From: Micropterus salmoides
Lineage: Eukaryota; Chordata; Actinopteri; Centrarchiformes; Centrarchidae
Assembly: GCF_014851395.1 (NCBI RefSeq)
Contig: NW_024040928.1
Span: forward strand, 15,887,012 to 15,951,011
DNA: 64,000 bases
Direction: 5' to 3'
Positions 22,852-34,680 of the stretch are shown here, piece by piece. How positions within the stretch are numbered: position 1 is the first letter of the stretch; each line of letters begins with the position of its first letter. The position numbers and the translations under genes are program-made. Below the pieces are notes generated by a model. It was not told where the DNA came from. It did no database searches and worked only from the letters and a program-made list of their open reading frames with translations.

Positions 22852-23859
22852 ATGAACGAGTCGCTGGTGGTGAACGACTCCTCGGCGACCCCTGTGGCTG
22901 GAGAGGCTCTCCCCTGGATGGAGGCGGACTCTCCCGAGCACAATGGCAGCCTGGAGTACTCCACCGCCCCGTTAGATTTCCCCATCAACCCATGGGACAT
23001 TATGCTCTGTATGTCAGGCACCGTTATCGCCTGTGAAAACGCCATAGTAGTAGCAATCATCTTCTACACGCCGACACTAAGGACTCCCATGTTTGTGCTG
23101 ATTGGGAGCCTGGCCACAGCGGACCTGCTGGCCGGCATGGGGTTAATCCTGAACTTTGTGTTTCAGTATGTGATCTCCTCTGAGACTATCAGCCTTATCA
23201 CTGTAGGCTTCCTGGTGGCCTCATTCACTGCGTCCATCAGCAGCCTTTTGGCCATAACAGTGGACCGTTACTTCTCCCTCTACAACGCTCTGACATACTT
23301 CTCAGAGAAGACGCTGCAGTACGTACACCTGATGTTACTGGGGACCTGGGGCGTGTCTCTGTTCCTGGGCTTGCTGCCGGTGCTCGGCTGGAACTGCCTG
23401 GACGACCCGGCCTCCTGCAGCATCGTTCGTCCTTTGACCCGGAGCAACATCACGCTCCTGGCCATCTCCTTCTTTGCCATCTTCGTGCTCATGCTGACCC
23501 TCTACTTCAAGATTTGTAAGATCGTGTGCCACCATGCCCACCAGATCGCCCTCCAGCAGCACTTTTTTGCCACGTCGCATTACATGGCCACTAAGAAGGG
23601 GGTCTCCACTTTGGCCATCATCTTGGGGACATTTGGTGCCAGCTGGCTGCCCTTCGCCATCTACTGCCTGGTAGGTGAGAGGGACTATCCATCAGTGTAT
23701 ACCTATGCTACACTGCTGCCAGCCACCTACAACTCCATGATCAACCCCATCATCTACGCCTACAGAAACGCAGAGATCCAGCGCTCCATCTACATGCTTC
23801 TCTGCGGCTGCTTTCAGGCCAACAAGGCCTACAGGTCCAGGTCACCAAGTGAAGTCTAA
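22852..23859 (+). CDS. gpr6: G protein-coupled receptor 6
   Basis: An intact class A receptor of 335 residues in the GPR3/GPR6/GPR12 group, orphan or lysolipid-linked receptors with high constitutive Gs activity at the plasma membrane. The N terminus is short, with N-glycosylation sequons at about residues 2, 8 and 31. Seven hydrophobic segments follow. Visible landmarks are SLATADLLAG (TM2), VDRY at 137-140 after TM3, LLPVLGWNCL (TM4/ECL2), the third loop HAHQIALQQHFFATSHYMAT, ASWLPFAIYC (TM6), NPIIYAY at 298-304 and cysteines 318/320 for palmitoylation. The end, RSRSPSEV, and phrases such as LRTPMFVLIGSLATADLLAG match GPR6 better than GPR3 or GPR12. I chose the ATG at 22852; an in-frame ATG at 22738 lies upstream of the inferred acceptor and is not credible. 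Confidence 0.95.
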   Translation: MNESLVVNDSSATPVAGEALPWMEADSPEHNGSLEYSTAPLDFPINPWDIMLCMSGTVIACENAIVVAIIFYTPTLRTPMFVLIGSLATADLLAGMGLILNFVFQYVISSETISLITVGFLVASFTASISSLLAITVDRYFSLYNALTYFSEKTLQYVHLMLLGTWGVSLFLGLLPVLGWNCLDDPASCSIVRPLTRSNITLLAISFFAIFVLMLTLYFKICKIVCHHAHQIALQQHFFATSHYMATKKGVSTLAIILGTFGASWLPFAIYCLVGERDYPSVYTYATLLPATYNSMINPIIYAYRNAEIQRSIYMLLCGCFQANKAYRSRSPSEV

Positions 23860-24340
23860 AAAGACACTAGGGCTCTTTTTTTTTTGGTGTGTGAGTGAAT
23901 GTGTGGGTGAGAAAAGAGAAAGCAAAAAAAGACAAATCATCCTGTGACTGTCGACAATCTGCTTACAGTTGACAGTGAATGCTTTACAAACACAAAGCGG
24001 GTGTGATGCTAGAAACGTGTTTCTCATGCATACTGTATCTGCACTTTACTATGTCTCAACACGAGTTTGGAGGAGATTCTGGACATGCTGTGAACAAGAA
24101 ACTTCTGTGAAAAAGACAAAACAAACCTGTGAATGTACTTAAATGAGAAAAGGAATGGAAATTCTTGCACTTTAGTCTGTGTTTTTTTAAAATGCCAAAG
24201 CAGTATTGCATTGCCCTTATTGTGTTTAAATGTCTGACCTTGTGAGTACTGTGTGCCATTTTTCTATTTTGTATAGTATTGTCTTTGATGTACATTTTCT
24301 ACACGAGGAATAAAGGAATAAAATCCAGCTGTGGCTCTGT
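23860..24340 (+). other. gpr6: 3' UTR of gpr6
   Basis: Noncoding sequence after the stop ends with two overlapping-range poly(A) signals, AATAAA at 24309-24314 and 24317-24322, followed by a GT-rich stretch. Confidence 0.7.
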
Positions 24341-25261
24341 CACGTGTTCCTTTACACCTGACTTGTGTGTGTTTTTAAAAAAATATCCTCTTTACCTCGT
24401 TCCAGCTTCTTTCTCTGGAGCACAGGTGGTTCCGTTTGAAGAGCCTAATGGCACATCGAGAAAGCAAGTACTTTGCCCCAGAAAATAGCTTCAATTTACA
24501 CATAGACACATTTGAATCCTGCATGCTCAGTCTGTGCGTGGGTGTGTGAAAGAGAGAGAGCGAATGAGACAGACAGATATAGAGAGATAACAGGAACATG
24601 TGAAAACATGTGCCATGTGGTCAAGTGTGCTTAGCAGCTTTGATGACCTCCCCCCAGGGGATGAGCAGGTGTAATGTAACCTAATGTACACACAGCTATA
24701 ATGGCTGCAGAAGTCAAATGAGCTTTTTTCTTCTTCTTGCAATGAACTCATTATTGGCCTTGGTATATGGTTGCATTGATAAGATATGATGCACAAGCAC
24801 AGAACATGGAATATGTTGTTTAGAATCTTGTTTAGACTCTGCCTTATCTCTCTCAGGATTTACAATTATGATTCTGGAATAAAGCAGCTGCAGGCACGTG
24901 TATGTGTGTGTGATAGAGTGGGAAGAGCGATGATTATAATGATAATAAGTCTGTCCGCTCCCCCTCTCAGCTGCGCTGTACAGACTCTGAATGAACCCGG
25001 CTGCCTCAGCAGCCACAAACACAGCAGTGTATCTGCCAGGCTGTTTAAACAGGTAGCATACCTTAGGGCATCAGAGTGCCACACAGGAACAAGGAGACTG
25101 TACCAGACCAGGAGACCTGGAGATGTGTTTGGATGCATGGACGGAAATCCTCTCCTTGTAAAAGTTTTTATGCACCAAGCTGTTTTTGCTTTCATAGCTA
25201 GATCAGCACACCACCCTAAATGTTCAGCACATGTTTTATTTTCAGAATACAAGATTGTATA

Positions 25262-25392
25262 AACCATCCATCCAGCCATCGTCAACCGCTTATCCTGCGT
25301 ACAGGGTCGCGGGGGGCTGGAGCCAATTCCAGCTGACATCGGGCGAAAGGCGGGGTACACCCTGGACAGGTCGCCAATCCATGGCAGGGCAG
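25262..25392 (+). mobile_element. RTE-type (Rex3/Expander-like) LINE 3' end
   Basis: The segment has CCATCCATCCAGCCATC, then CCGCTTATCCTGCGTACAGG, GTCGCGGGGGGCTGGAGCC, GGCGGGGTACACCCTGGACA and GGTCGCCAATCCATGGCAGG. This is the abundant 3' tail of RTE-type fish LINEs. No coding part remains. It may be present as a SINE-like fragment. Confidence 0.6.
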
Positions 25393-26777
25393 ATTGTAGA
25401 AACCAACATGTGAAAACAAGCTTCATGTGCTTTTGATAGTCAAAGATGTTTTGACACACAAAAAGTCATGGCTGTAAAAAATTTAAAATAATGATGGCTG
25501 AAAATCATTTAGCTGCTTCACTTTCAGGGTCCTGGTATTTTGCATGTCATGGCTTACTGGGACACTTGAACAGAACAGAGCTGTCATTAATGTTATCAGT
25601 AACACTTTTGCTACTCAGTCAAAATGTCTGTGCAGAAAAAGCCTACTTGTTTGTGTTTCATTGAAACACAACTTTACATCTGTTGGCACATACAGTCATG
25701 TAACAACTACAGAATCCCTACAAGGCCACAGTGGAAATGTTTTGTGCATTCTCTTTTTCTCCTCTATGCAATAACTTTTCTACTCCCTCGCACACTGTCT
25801 GACATTCCCTTGTAATTATGTTCCCACACGACACGATACTTTGCATTACCTCTGAGTCATGTTTTCATATTTTACATTGTGCAGCACACAGCTTTAACCT
25901 ACTGAATGCCAAATGGTATCAGCTTGGTGAATTCTACTTTGAACATGGCCTGTGTATACTGATTATATCAGTGCTTCATTAGCGTAGTCATGTAACTAAT
26001 GATGATAAAATCTCAAGGTAATTATAGGACTGAATGCTCAGGACAAATTCACAAGTACAATTGAATGTATTGTCAATGGAGATATTCCAGAATTCACATG
26101 TTACAGCAGTACAAGAAACAGTTTAAGACATAGGAAACATATGAAGAGCTACTGAGCTGAAATAATACATTTGACAAAATAAGAAAATGAACTAATGACA
26201 TTCAAAAGCTATATTATACATGATTAGAGGCCAGATACAATACTTAACATTATGGCATTATAGAGAGACTTGGATGTGGTGGGTTCAGATCTGATCTGTG
26301 GCTGGCTGTGATGGGAACTGGGACATGGGACAGGTGGGCTCTTTTCATGATGGCTTGAAACTGGATTTTTTCAGTAACTCCAGTACTGTCTCTGTTGGAC
26401 TGCTCACGTCTCAACAACGGCTCTCATACAACAGCAAAATACGGGTCACTGCACTTGCACCTCATGTGGACTATCAACTGTAATAATCTCCAGTTTGAAA
26501 GCTGTAAAGCCCTCTGTCAGTTTAAGGCTCAAAGTGGGGGGAAAGGTGAGGGATGCAGGAGGCCACTAATGGACTGCCCACTGAGGACGGGGAACTGTGA
26601 GAGCAGGAGATGTTTCATTGCGTTGTTTTTTTTTTATCTACCTTAACAGATGTTGCTTTTGGTCACCCACCAAAGCCGGCAACTGCCTTTGTACACAGGG
26701 CTCATGGAGTTACTTTGTTGGTAATAAGCTACAGTGTTTAAAGGTACAATGTGTAATTCCTGGTCACGTACTCCAAA

Positions 26778-26860
26778 CAAATAGAATCAGAATCAGAATC
26801 AGTTTTATTGCCAGGTACATTTTCACATACAGGGAATTTGCCTTGGTAAAAACTGGAACA
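26778..26860. repeat. Dispersed AGAATC repeat fragment
   Basis: Tandem AGAATCAGAATCAGAATCAG followed by TTTTATTGCCAGGTAC and GGGAATTTGCCTTGGT. This combination recurs widely in teleost genomes; the element class is not assigned. Confidence 0.45.
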
Positions 26861-28295
26861 GGAAACAGCATCTCACCTCCTCCTCCCCCTCAGCCAGGCT
26901 ACTCTGTAAGCGATTCTGCTCCTCTGCTCTTTTCTAATCACATGTCACGTTAGAGCTTATCTTTATAACAGCCTCATAAATTAAGCTGTTTATGTCTTCC
27001 CGGATTAGAAGAAGCAATGCCCCTTCTGCAACAATAAAGTGATGTGTGATGATCTGCTGGGAGGCGCTTCTCTCCTGCCTGTGTATGTCTTTTCCTCATC
27101 TCTGTCACTGTCTGTTTTGTACACATAAGTGGAATAAGTATGTAATTTTAAAAAAACACAATACTATAGTATTTCTAAAAATGTTAGTGGATGGGCAGAT
27201 GTTGATATTTGATCATGTGGGGGCAACTCCAGGTAAATAGAGGGGAGAGGGACAGAAATCAGAAGCATTGGCAAGCATGGGACACATATCATCAGAATAA
27301 GATCATTTATATTACATATGTCATATATAGAGTTTTTAGTAGATTATCAATGTGTTTTCTTGAGTTGCTCTTTGCTGTACCTACATCAGCTCACTCTGTC
27401 TGAAAAGCCCAGTCGGCTAACATGAGTGCTGAAAGAAAGCAGGCAGCGCTTTGGGGTCCTTTTGCATCCCGTGTGTTCTCGGACAACAACAATTTCACAC
27501 ACAGTCAGCCCAGTCAGAGACGGGGAAGATTAAGTGGTGGCAGGAGACAAAACAGTAGAGGTAGCAGAGGAACTAGAGGCTGGGGAGCACAAGGGAGAGC
27601 AGCTTCTGCAGCATCGACTGACAAGCCCTTGGGACAGCTCTAGTTGGTCAGAATGAATGCTACAGGACGGGCTGGAGCTAACAGGTTAGTGTGGGCTGGA
27701 AAACCAAAACAATGAGCGGGAAGATGCCAAATCGTTCCGCAGAGATGAGGGAAACTGCATAGTCAGATAATAATTAAATTTTCTCTGTTTGATTATGAAT
27801 ATTGATTATACTATGTTTAAGGTCTACTTATAAGCTGTTCTATGAATATTTATGTCATATTGCATAACACATTAAGTGTTCAGGAATAATGTTTGAATTG
27901 TGTGGAGCTTTACCTAAGGACTAAAAATCAGGATATCTTGATCTGTGCCACATCGATTATGACTTTTTTTCCCCAAATTTGTACATCACCTTTATACCAG
28001 TGCAATTCTGTATTTCTTTTTTAAAATTTCTCTTTAGGAACACCAATGGTATGAGCTTTCATGCAGCATCAGTTGATTGTGTGCCCATCAACCTTGGTTA
28101 CACAGTCCGCAGTTGTGTGACCAGCTTCACACTTGGGATGTTACATGTTGCTTGTTCTGTCAAGTACATGATGTGTGACAACAGTTATTAGAGCCGAAGG
28201 CGATCCCGCACACTGCTCAGCCGGGATTTCTCTTCTTCTGGCTGCTGAATCACAGCTGTAGGTGCCCAGGACAAACTCACTGCTTCATGCCTGTG

Positions 28296-28562
28296 GAGCA
28301 TAGACTGTATAAAAGAAGTGAACCGTGACATTACCCATTGATTTTTTGATTGCCCTTTTGAAGCCTCAGGTTTGGCATTATGGCCGTCACCATCTTGTTT
28401 TTTTTGGAACCAGAAGTGACCATATTGGGACGAGAGGGTGGAGCTAGCTATCTTGTTAATGAAGGTGAATCCATAATTCACGATAACTGTAACATTAATT
28501 GGGATGCTAATTTTAACAGGCTTGAAAAAATGTACTTACCAGAAAAAGTAAACAGTGTCTTT
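28296..28562 (+). repeat. Repeat A, left part of an older split copy
   Basis: It starts CATAGACTGTATAAAAGAAG, contains TTTTGAAGCCTCAGGTTTGG and ends near AAAATGTACTTACCAGAAAA. These correspond in order to the first half of the A copy at 55183-56625. The second half resumes near 30730. It is a diverged non-autonomous repeat without protein. Confidence 0.65.
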
Positions 28563-28984
28563 TAGTACAACTGAATGCTGAACAAGACATTTTTAGGCAA
28601 CTAAAATGCTTCAGAAACTTTCATACAGTGAAAACACACTGTTCAAAGGGTCAAAGTTCTTAGACAAAAACACATACAGCACCAGGGCCCGCCCTGACAG
28701 TGTTGGACCCTAGACGAAATTTGTCCCAGTCCACCGCGATGGTTGGTGTCACTTCTCAATCCTCGGGAATTGTAGAGCAGCCAAACTCACAATTTTAGTA
28801 TAAATAGCCATGTAAATAATCATGGTCCTTAATGAAGAAGTGTGATCAGCCTCAACATCATAGCCTAAACTGGGAGACCAAACCTAGCCTGGGATCTAGG
28901 AATGTGTCCCCCCATAAACTGTGTGTCAACCCACATACTATTTTTTATAAATTTATGGGGTCATTTTCCTGGAATGCAATAGCC

Positions 28985-29530
28985 CTGGTTTAGTTACAAT
29001 ACTGGAGGGGTCAAATGAAGAGGAGGGTCTGGTGGTCCTCCCCCAGGAAATTTTGAGCATTAAAAAATTACTTTCCTGCATTCTGGTGAATATTTCTGCA
29101 CCAATTTATGGTTAATTTTCATTTATATAAAGGAAAACACAATATTCAGGTGGTATGTGACAATTGAAAATATTAAAATTTTATAGAATATAATGCAATA
29201 TAAGTCTTTCAGGCATTCTGCAGCTATTGCTTTTAAATATGTTTTCTCTTGTAAATCAACTTTTTTAATTTAACAAAATCCCTGCTGAGTCAGTACACAT
29301 GCTTAGCCTCTGTTTGGGGAAATAACCTGTTTCAGTAGGCCTACATATCACCTCAATGATAAATTAATTCATTTTAATTCAGTTAGAAACTCCTTGACTG
29401 TAATATCTCCTGTGTTTCAGCAGGTTTTCTGCTCATGTTCAAAACATTCTGCACATTCAGAATCTCTACCACGTATCTGTGTTCTCTGACATGTCCAGAA
29501 AAAAAATCGCAATATTAAGAGACTAATGTC
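28985..29530 (+). repeat. Repeat B, first copy
   Basis: Same orientation as 57190-57625. Shared blocks are GGTCTGGTGGTCCTCCCCCA, TTTCCTGCATTCTGGTGAA, CACCTCAATGATAAATTAAT (one change in the other copy) and TTAGAAACTCCT. No protein is encoded; family unknown. Confidence 0.7.
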
Positions 29531-29809
29531 ATAATTTAATGGGAATTCATATTTTTCATTCAACCTGACTTCTACTCTGCTGTGCATTACATTATTGGTC
29601 CGCTGGTATATACCATATCCCCTTTAGATTGTTTGACCGACACAGTTTGGGACTGCATGCTGCATGTGAAACCGAAACCAACCAAAAACACTACTGATAA
29701 GGCAGAAACCTCACCACAAATTCACACTTAACTTCAGCAGCTCCGATAAAGTGCAGCTCACAGTCCCAAAGAGAATGTAAGGCAGCGCTTCAGTTTTAGT
29801 ATGTTTATA

Positions 29810-30522
29810 CCAAGCGTGAAGCTTCTGGTCTATAATATGAAGCCGATGCGGAAGTCCCTGAAACCTGCATTCTATTGAAAATCCAGCAGGGGGCGACTCT
29901 TCTGGTTGCAAAAAGAAGTCCGGCTCCATTAGAAATAATGGGAATATGACCCTACTTCTCAGCTGAATAATTACCCCAGTAAACACTTTCCTGACGAGTT
30001 TATGGTCTCAGTCGCTAGTTTCAAGTATTTTTCAATATAAAATGATGTTCATTTCGTAAATTATGCTCCCATTTATTTTAAAATAGACCACAAAGCAGAG
30101 TATGTTTCAGGGCGGGATTATCTATGATTGACAAGTTGTCACCTGTCAATCAGGCTAGAGCTGACTGGTACCCTCGGCACTGTGTAAATTTAACCAGCAC
30201 CATTGAAAAAGCTTATTAGGAGTTGGCTGTTCACTTTCTCTGGTGAGTACATTTAGTTTTAAGACTGTTGTTCACTAGACAAAGTTATCAACCCTGTTAA
30301 AATGACAGTTAACATGAGTTACAGTTGCACCTAGCTAAGCAAGCTAGCTAGCTCCGCACACAGCCGTTAGCTCCGACGTATCGTCACTTCTGGGCACTTC
30401 CTGGTTGCAAAAACTCGACATTGCGGTGCCCTATTGGCCAAACTCGAGGCTTCAAAACGGCAGTCCACAAACAGGTGACATCACGATGACTATGACGTCC
30501 ATTTCTTATAGACAGTCTATGG
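29810..30522 (-). mobile_element. Repeat A, full-length copy in reverse orientation
   Basis: About 710 bp is the reverse complement, with modest divergence, of the A copy at 55183-56625. Landmarks are GTCGCCCCCTGCTGG-type sequence near 29885-29900, GGCGGGATTATCTATGATTG near 30112 and the terminal CATAGACTGT (on the minus strand) ending at 30522. It has no coding capacity and looks like a high-copy fish non-autonomous DNA element, though its terminal repeats are not obvious. Confidence 0.7.
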
Positions 30523-30729
30523 TTTATACTGCAAAACCTGACCAGTTATGTTACTGTCTGGATTCACAGCACAAGGTGCACATAATTAAGATCGCTGGTG
30601 TCACATCAGCTGGGCAGAATTGATTTGCGCTGAGTCACCCCCTGACATTTTGAGCCCTACGCAGCCCTGCACAGCACCCCAAAACAAGTTCAGGGCTAGT
30701 TAAATGTACACAGCGCTGTGGAAATAAGC

Positions 30730-31060
30730 CGCCTCTATCCGAGGTCACCATGGTAGCGACTTGTCAATCACAAGGTAGCAACGACCTAAAGCAAATCCTG
30801 CTTTAACGTCTCCTTTTCTCTAAATGGGAACATAATTGAACATCATCCTGTATGGAAGAAGATTTGAAACTAGCGGTTGAGACCATAAACTATTAAAGAA
30901 AGTGTTTAGTGAGGTAATAAATGAAGTTAGAAGAAGAGTTGTTTAATCATAGACTCAAATGCAATCGGACTTCTTTTTGCAACCAGTGGAGTCGCCCCCT
31001 GCTGCCCATTAAAAAGAATGCAGGTTTAAGGCACTTCTGCATTGGCTTTACTTTTCAGAC
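30730..31060 (+). repeat. Repeat A, right part of the older split copy
   Basis: It corresponds to the second half of A: GGTCACCATGGTAGCGAC, GAGACCATAAACT, GGACTTCTTTTTGCAACCAG and GTCGCCCCCTGCTG. Together with 28296-28562 it forms one element interrupted by about 2.2 kb that contains repeat B and a reversed A copy. Confidence 0.65.
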
Positions 31061-31939
31061 ACTGACGTTGCCTCTTGCTTTGGAGGAAATGAAGACACAA
31101 CTTTTTACTTTTTTGCTTGCCCCCACACTTTTATTTATTATTTATTTATCTATTGACATCACTACAGCCTGATTTCATTAGCATGATTTACATTTCAGCG
31201 GTGTCAGGTATCTAACTCTATCTAACTCTCAGCTAAAAATCCAAACTATAACAACAGCTTATTTCTTAAAGAAAAAACCATTAAATATATTTATAAAGTC
31301 TCTGTCATTTCTTCTCAACAGCAAAGTGGACTATTTATTGTTGCACAGGTTAATATTAACAACACTGAAATTTGCCTGCAACCCTTCACTTTGATATTAA
31401 ATCCATTAGACTAAATAGGCGCTGGTAGTGTTTGAATTATGTAATGCTTGATTACTGCAAACCATAGCAGCTTTTCAGGCAAAGTACACAGTTGAATGAT
31501 TCTCTCATTAATAACATTAATCACAGTGGTGTAGCAAATGCTCTCCATAGTAACACTACTACTACTCAGTTGGCTATCAGCTTGATGTAAAAGGCTTTGG
31601 TGTTATTGATTTTGTAATCACACAAATTACCGTGTTTTGCTTCCCTCCTGGGTTGTCATTTCATATTCATATGAAGGAGGTGTCGCTGGAATGTTTCTGA
31701 TACAGATGGTAGAAGAAAATAAAGACAAAAAAATATCAATAGTGACATTCATTTCTGATCTTGCTCCCCATGGAGAGCGCGGCGGTCTCCAGGGATATCC
31801 ACAGAAGCACAGATTCAAACACACACTTTATCTCTTGGAAAAGCAGAGACAAGTCCACATCTGCTACATAAAATCTGCTTTGCAATGAAAGCTATCGTCA
31901 TTTGCCTTCGGCCCTGTGCCTGTGGCCTGTTCAAACACA

Positions 31940-31940
31940 T

Positions 31941-31993
<53 letters not shown>
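31940..31993. repeat. (TG)n microsatellite
   Basis: A TG tract with one TATG interruption, followed by a GA tract at 32006-32020. Confidence 0.95.
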
Positions 31994-31994
<1 letters not shown>

Positions 31995-34184
31995 AATGTA
32001 TTTAGGAGAGAGAGAGAGAGACCTAAACCAGGCCCTGGGAACATTAACTCCTCTCCCCCTGTGTGACGTGGTGACTGAGTGTGAGGCACATTTTTCAAGG
32101 TACAATGAGTTTTATAAGTGTGTGGACAGCACCATGCTGTTTAAAGGTTTTCGCGATTTGTAATCGCATTAATTATGTTTACTTTAGAAGTTAAACAACA
32201 AATAAAAAGGGCAGGATGTTGATGTATTTATAGAAAGTTTTCACCCCATTTCAAAGTGATTTCTGGCCAGATTTAAATTCTGTCTAATGATGTCTTGACT
32301 TTTTGATCAAATTGTTTTAGTTTGGAAAACCACAATACATTGTTGTCTGAAACCCATGAACATCGCCATGAACATTGCCAGGTGTATTGGTGCATAAGCT
32401 CTAAATAAATATGCGATATGTAAATGTGGGTGAATAAGTAAACAAGGCACTGCATTATCAACGTACTTGATCAACCAACCCCAAGAAAAGCATTTTCTTA
32501 ACATAGATGAACAGTTCTCTGTGCTTATGTTCATTTTTTTTATATTCTTCAGGTTAACTGTTTATTCCACAAATTAAAATGAATAATTGAGTTGGATATG
32601 AATTTTCATGTGAATACAGTTACCTATACAGTCCTTTAATTCACAGTTTCACTTTGATTTACCTATTTGAGATTTTGGTGCCTTTCCTTAACCTGACAAA
32701 TGATTGTGAAATCTTAAAAAGAATCCTAAAGCTTCATAATACAGTTTGACATAATAATCATAATGAGACATTTTAACCACAATACAATGTGACCTGTCAG
32801 CTCTGTACAGGACATGCTGTTTTGCCAGGTAAATGGACAAGGGTCAACAGGAGGTTAATACCTGAATCTGTAGATTAACTCCTGGTCTTTCTGAATGGTC
32901 CTTGTAGACTATAGGTGACTATTATATTGTTACTCACACTTTAAAGTGTAAAAGAGGGAGGGAATTAAAGTCTCCTGTCATATTCTACAACAATTATTTG
33001 AAGTTTGTCATGTTTCATTACTGAAAGAGAGGAGTTTCTTTTGGATTCCATGTTATTAGAAGAACTGTGTATGCCTGTGCGTGTGGTGAGATATTTAGGA
33101 GAAAATCACAGTAGGAAGTAGCCAATAAAAGACTCTCTGGCTTAATTTGGATCTTTTTATTTCCTATTTTGCCTCAATTTCTCCAACCAGGTCGAATTGA
33201 CCAAAACATTATTTCAGTTATTTAAACATGCCAGGGGCCCAGCTATGCTTAAATTAATTTTTTTTTTTTAAGTTCATTAAAACAACTCAGGCAAGGAGAG
33301 AAAGTATGATATTGAGTGAAATGTCTTTATTCTTCCCCAAGTAAAACAGGTCAGTTTGACCTGGAAGATAATAAGAAGCTTAAGAAGGCAGACAAAACTG
33401 CTGAAGTGGAACGTGCCAGTTCTGTAAAGCTCTGGTGCACAACTGAATGTCGCTGCAGCCAGTTCACTTCCTGGCTAGTACTTCTCCATTACTCACACCT
33501 TCATTCAGCCTCATTACCTGCCATCAGCTTACCTTGTCTGACACTCTCCCCCATGTCAACCATCACCCTCCTGTGTTCCCGCTCTACTTGACTCTGCTCT
33601 CATCTTCTTTTTAAGAGAAACTCTTATTTACGTATTTGGAAATTCATCATCACTCTGACTACAGTGATGATGACTAATGTATAAATTAGGTGCGGAGGGG
33701 ATAAATTGGGCCATGACCAGCCTAAGGACTCAGAAATATGACTTATTATCTGGGCATGGTGACTTAACTACTTATTATTAGTTGCTTTTAATACTGGCAA
33801 TTTCAAAGAAATAAGCTTAAGATACTTTTACACGGCACTTAGAATGAGAGGTGTGTTAATGCATAAAATGCATTATGTAAATGCATCAAGAGCATGAGAG
33901 CAAAAATGATTTGATTCCAAAAATATAGATGTACTGAGCCAAAGTGATGTGTCATGGTTTGAAGGTAAGTATGAGAGTGAGATTATCGGAAGTGTGGAGT
34001 TCACTACATATTTTGTTATGCTGTGTGTGTGTGTTCTGTTTATGTATATTTATTTTTTGTTTTATTTCACATTTGCTTCAGCAATTTAAATGTGAAAGTT
34101 TAAAGACAACAAAACTTCATAAATACTCACATCTGTGACACAAGGTCATGTGACCACAAGACAACACATCTGATATCCATAGAT

Positions 34185-34680
34185 AGTGGTGGTAAAATGT
34201 GACTAAGTGCATTTACTCAAATACTGTACAATTTTGAGGTTTCTTTACATGAGTTCTTTTTTTTTTTTTACGCTTTTACTTCACTACATTTCAGAGGCAA
34301 ATGCATATTTTGTTCCACTACATTTATCTGACAGGTAATAGTTACTGCTTACTGGTCAAAATAAGATTTTAGACACAATACACATGATTGTCTTGTAAAA
34401 CATGGCACATTGTAACATGCTGCTTACACATTATTACCTCAGTAATAATTAATGAAATAATGTATAGGCTAATTAAATAACACTGACAGAGGCCATTCTC
34501 CTTCACAATGTGTACTTTTACTTGTGATAACTACATTTTGTTGATTATACTCCTGTACTTTTACTTATGTACTTATACAGAGCTTGTATAAGTACATAAT
34601 ATCTGTATAATATACAGAGAGTATATTTTACATTGTGGAATTGCTACTTTTAGCTTACTGTACATAATGCATTGGCACTG
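34185..34680. repeat. Dispersed AT-rich element with ACTTTTACTT motifs
   Basis: The sequence carries phrases common in a fish repeat family: AGTGCATTTACTCAAATACT, TTCACTACATTTCAGAGGCA, CCACTACATTTATCTGACAG and repeated TACTTTTACTT. It has no reading frame. It contains a perfect 15-bp hairpin with arms 34565-34579 and 34585-34599. Probably a non-autonomous DNA transposon; the boundaries are approximate. Confidence 0.5.

Larger units (their letters stand above)
24341..28290. other. Intergenic, only repeat fragments seen
   Basis: No supported gene. It contains the RTE-like tail at 25262-25392, the dispersed repeat near 26778-26860 and some GA-rich simple sequence near 24548-24585. Reading frames across 24786-25459 lack splice or family support. 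Confidence 0.55.

Noticed and set aside
24786..25459. Long overlapping frames of 158 (+) and 197 (-) residues
   Set aside because: No family motifs, no splice support, and the right part overlaps an RTE-type tail. Probably chance.
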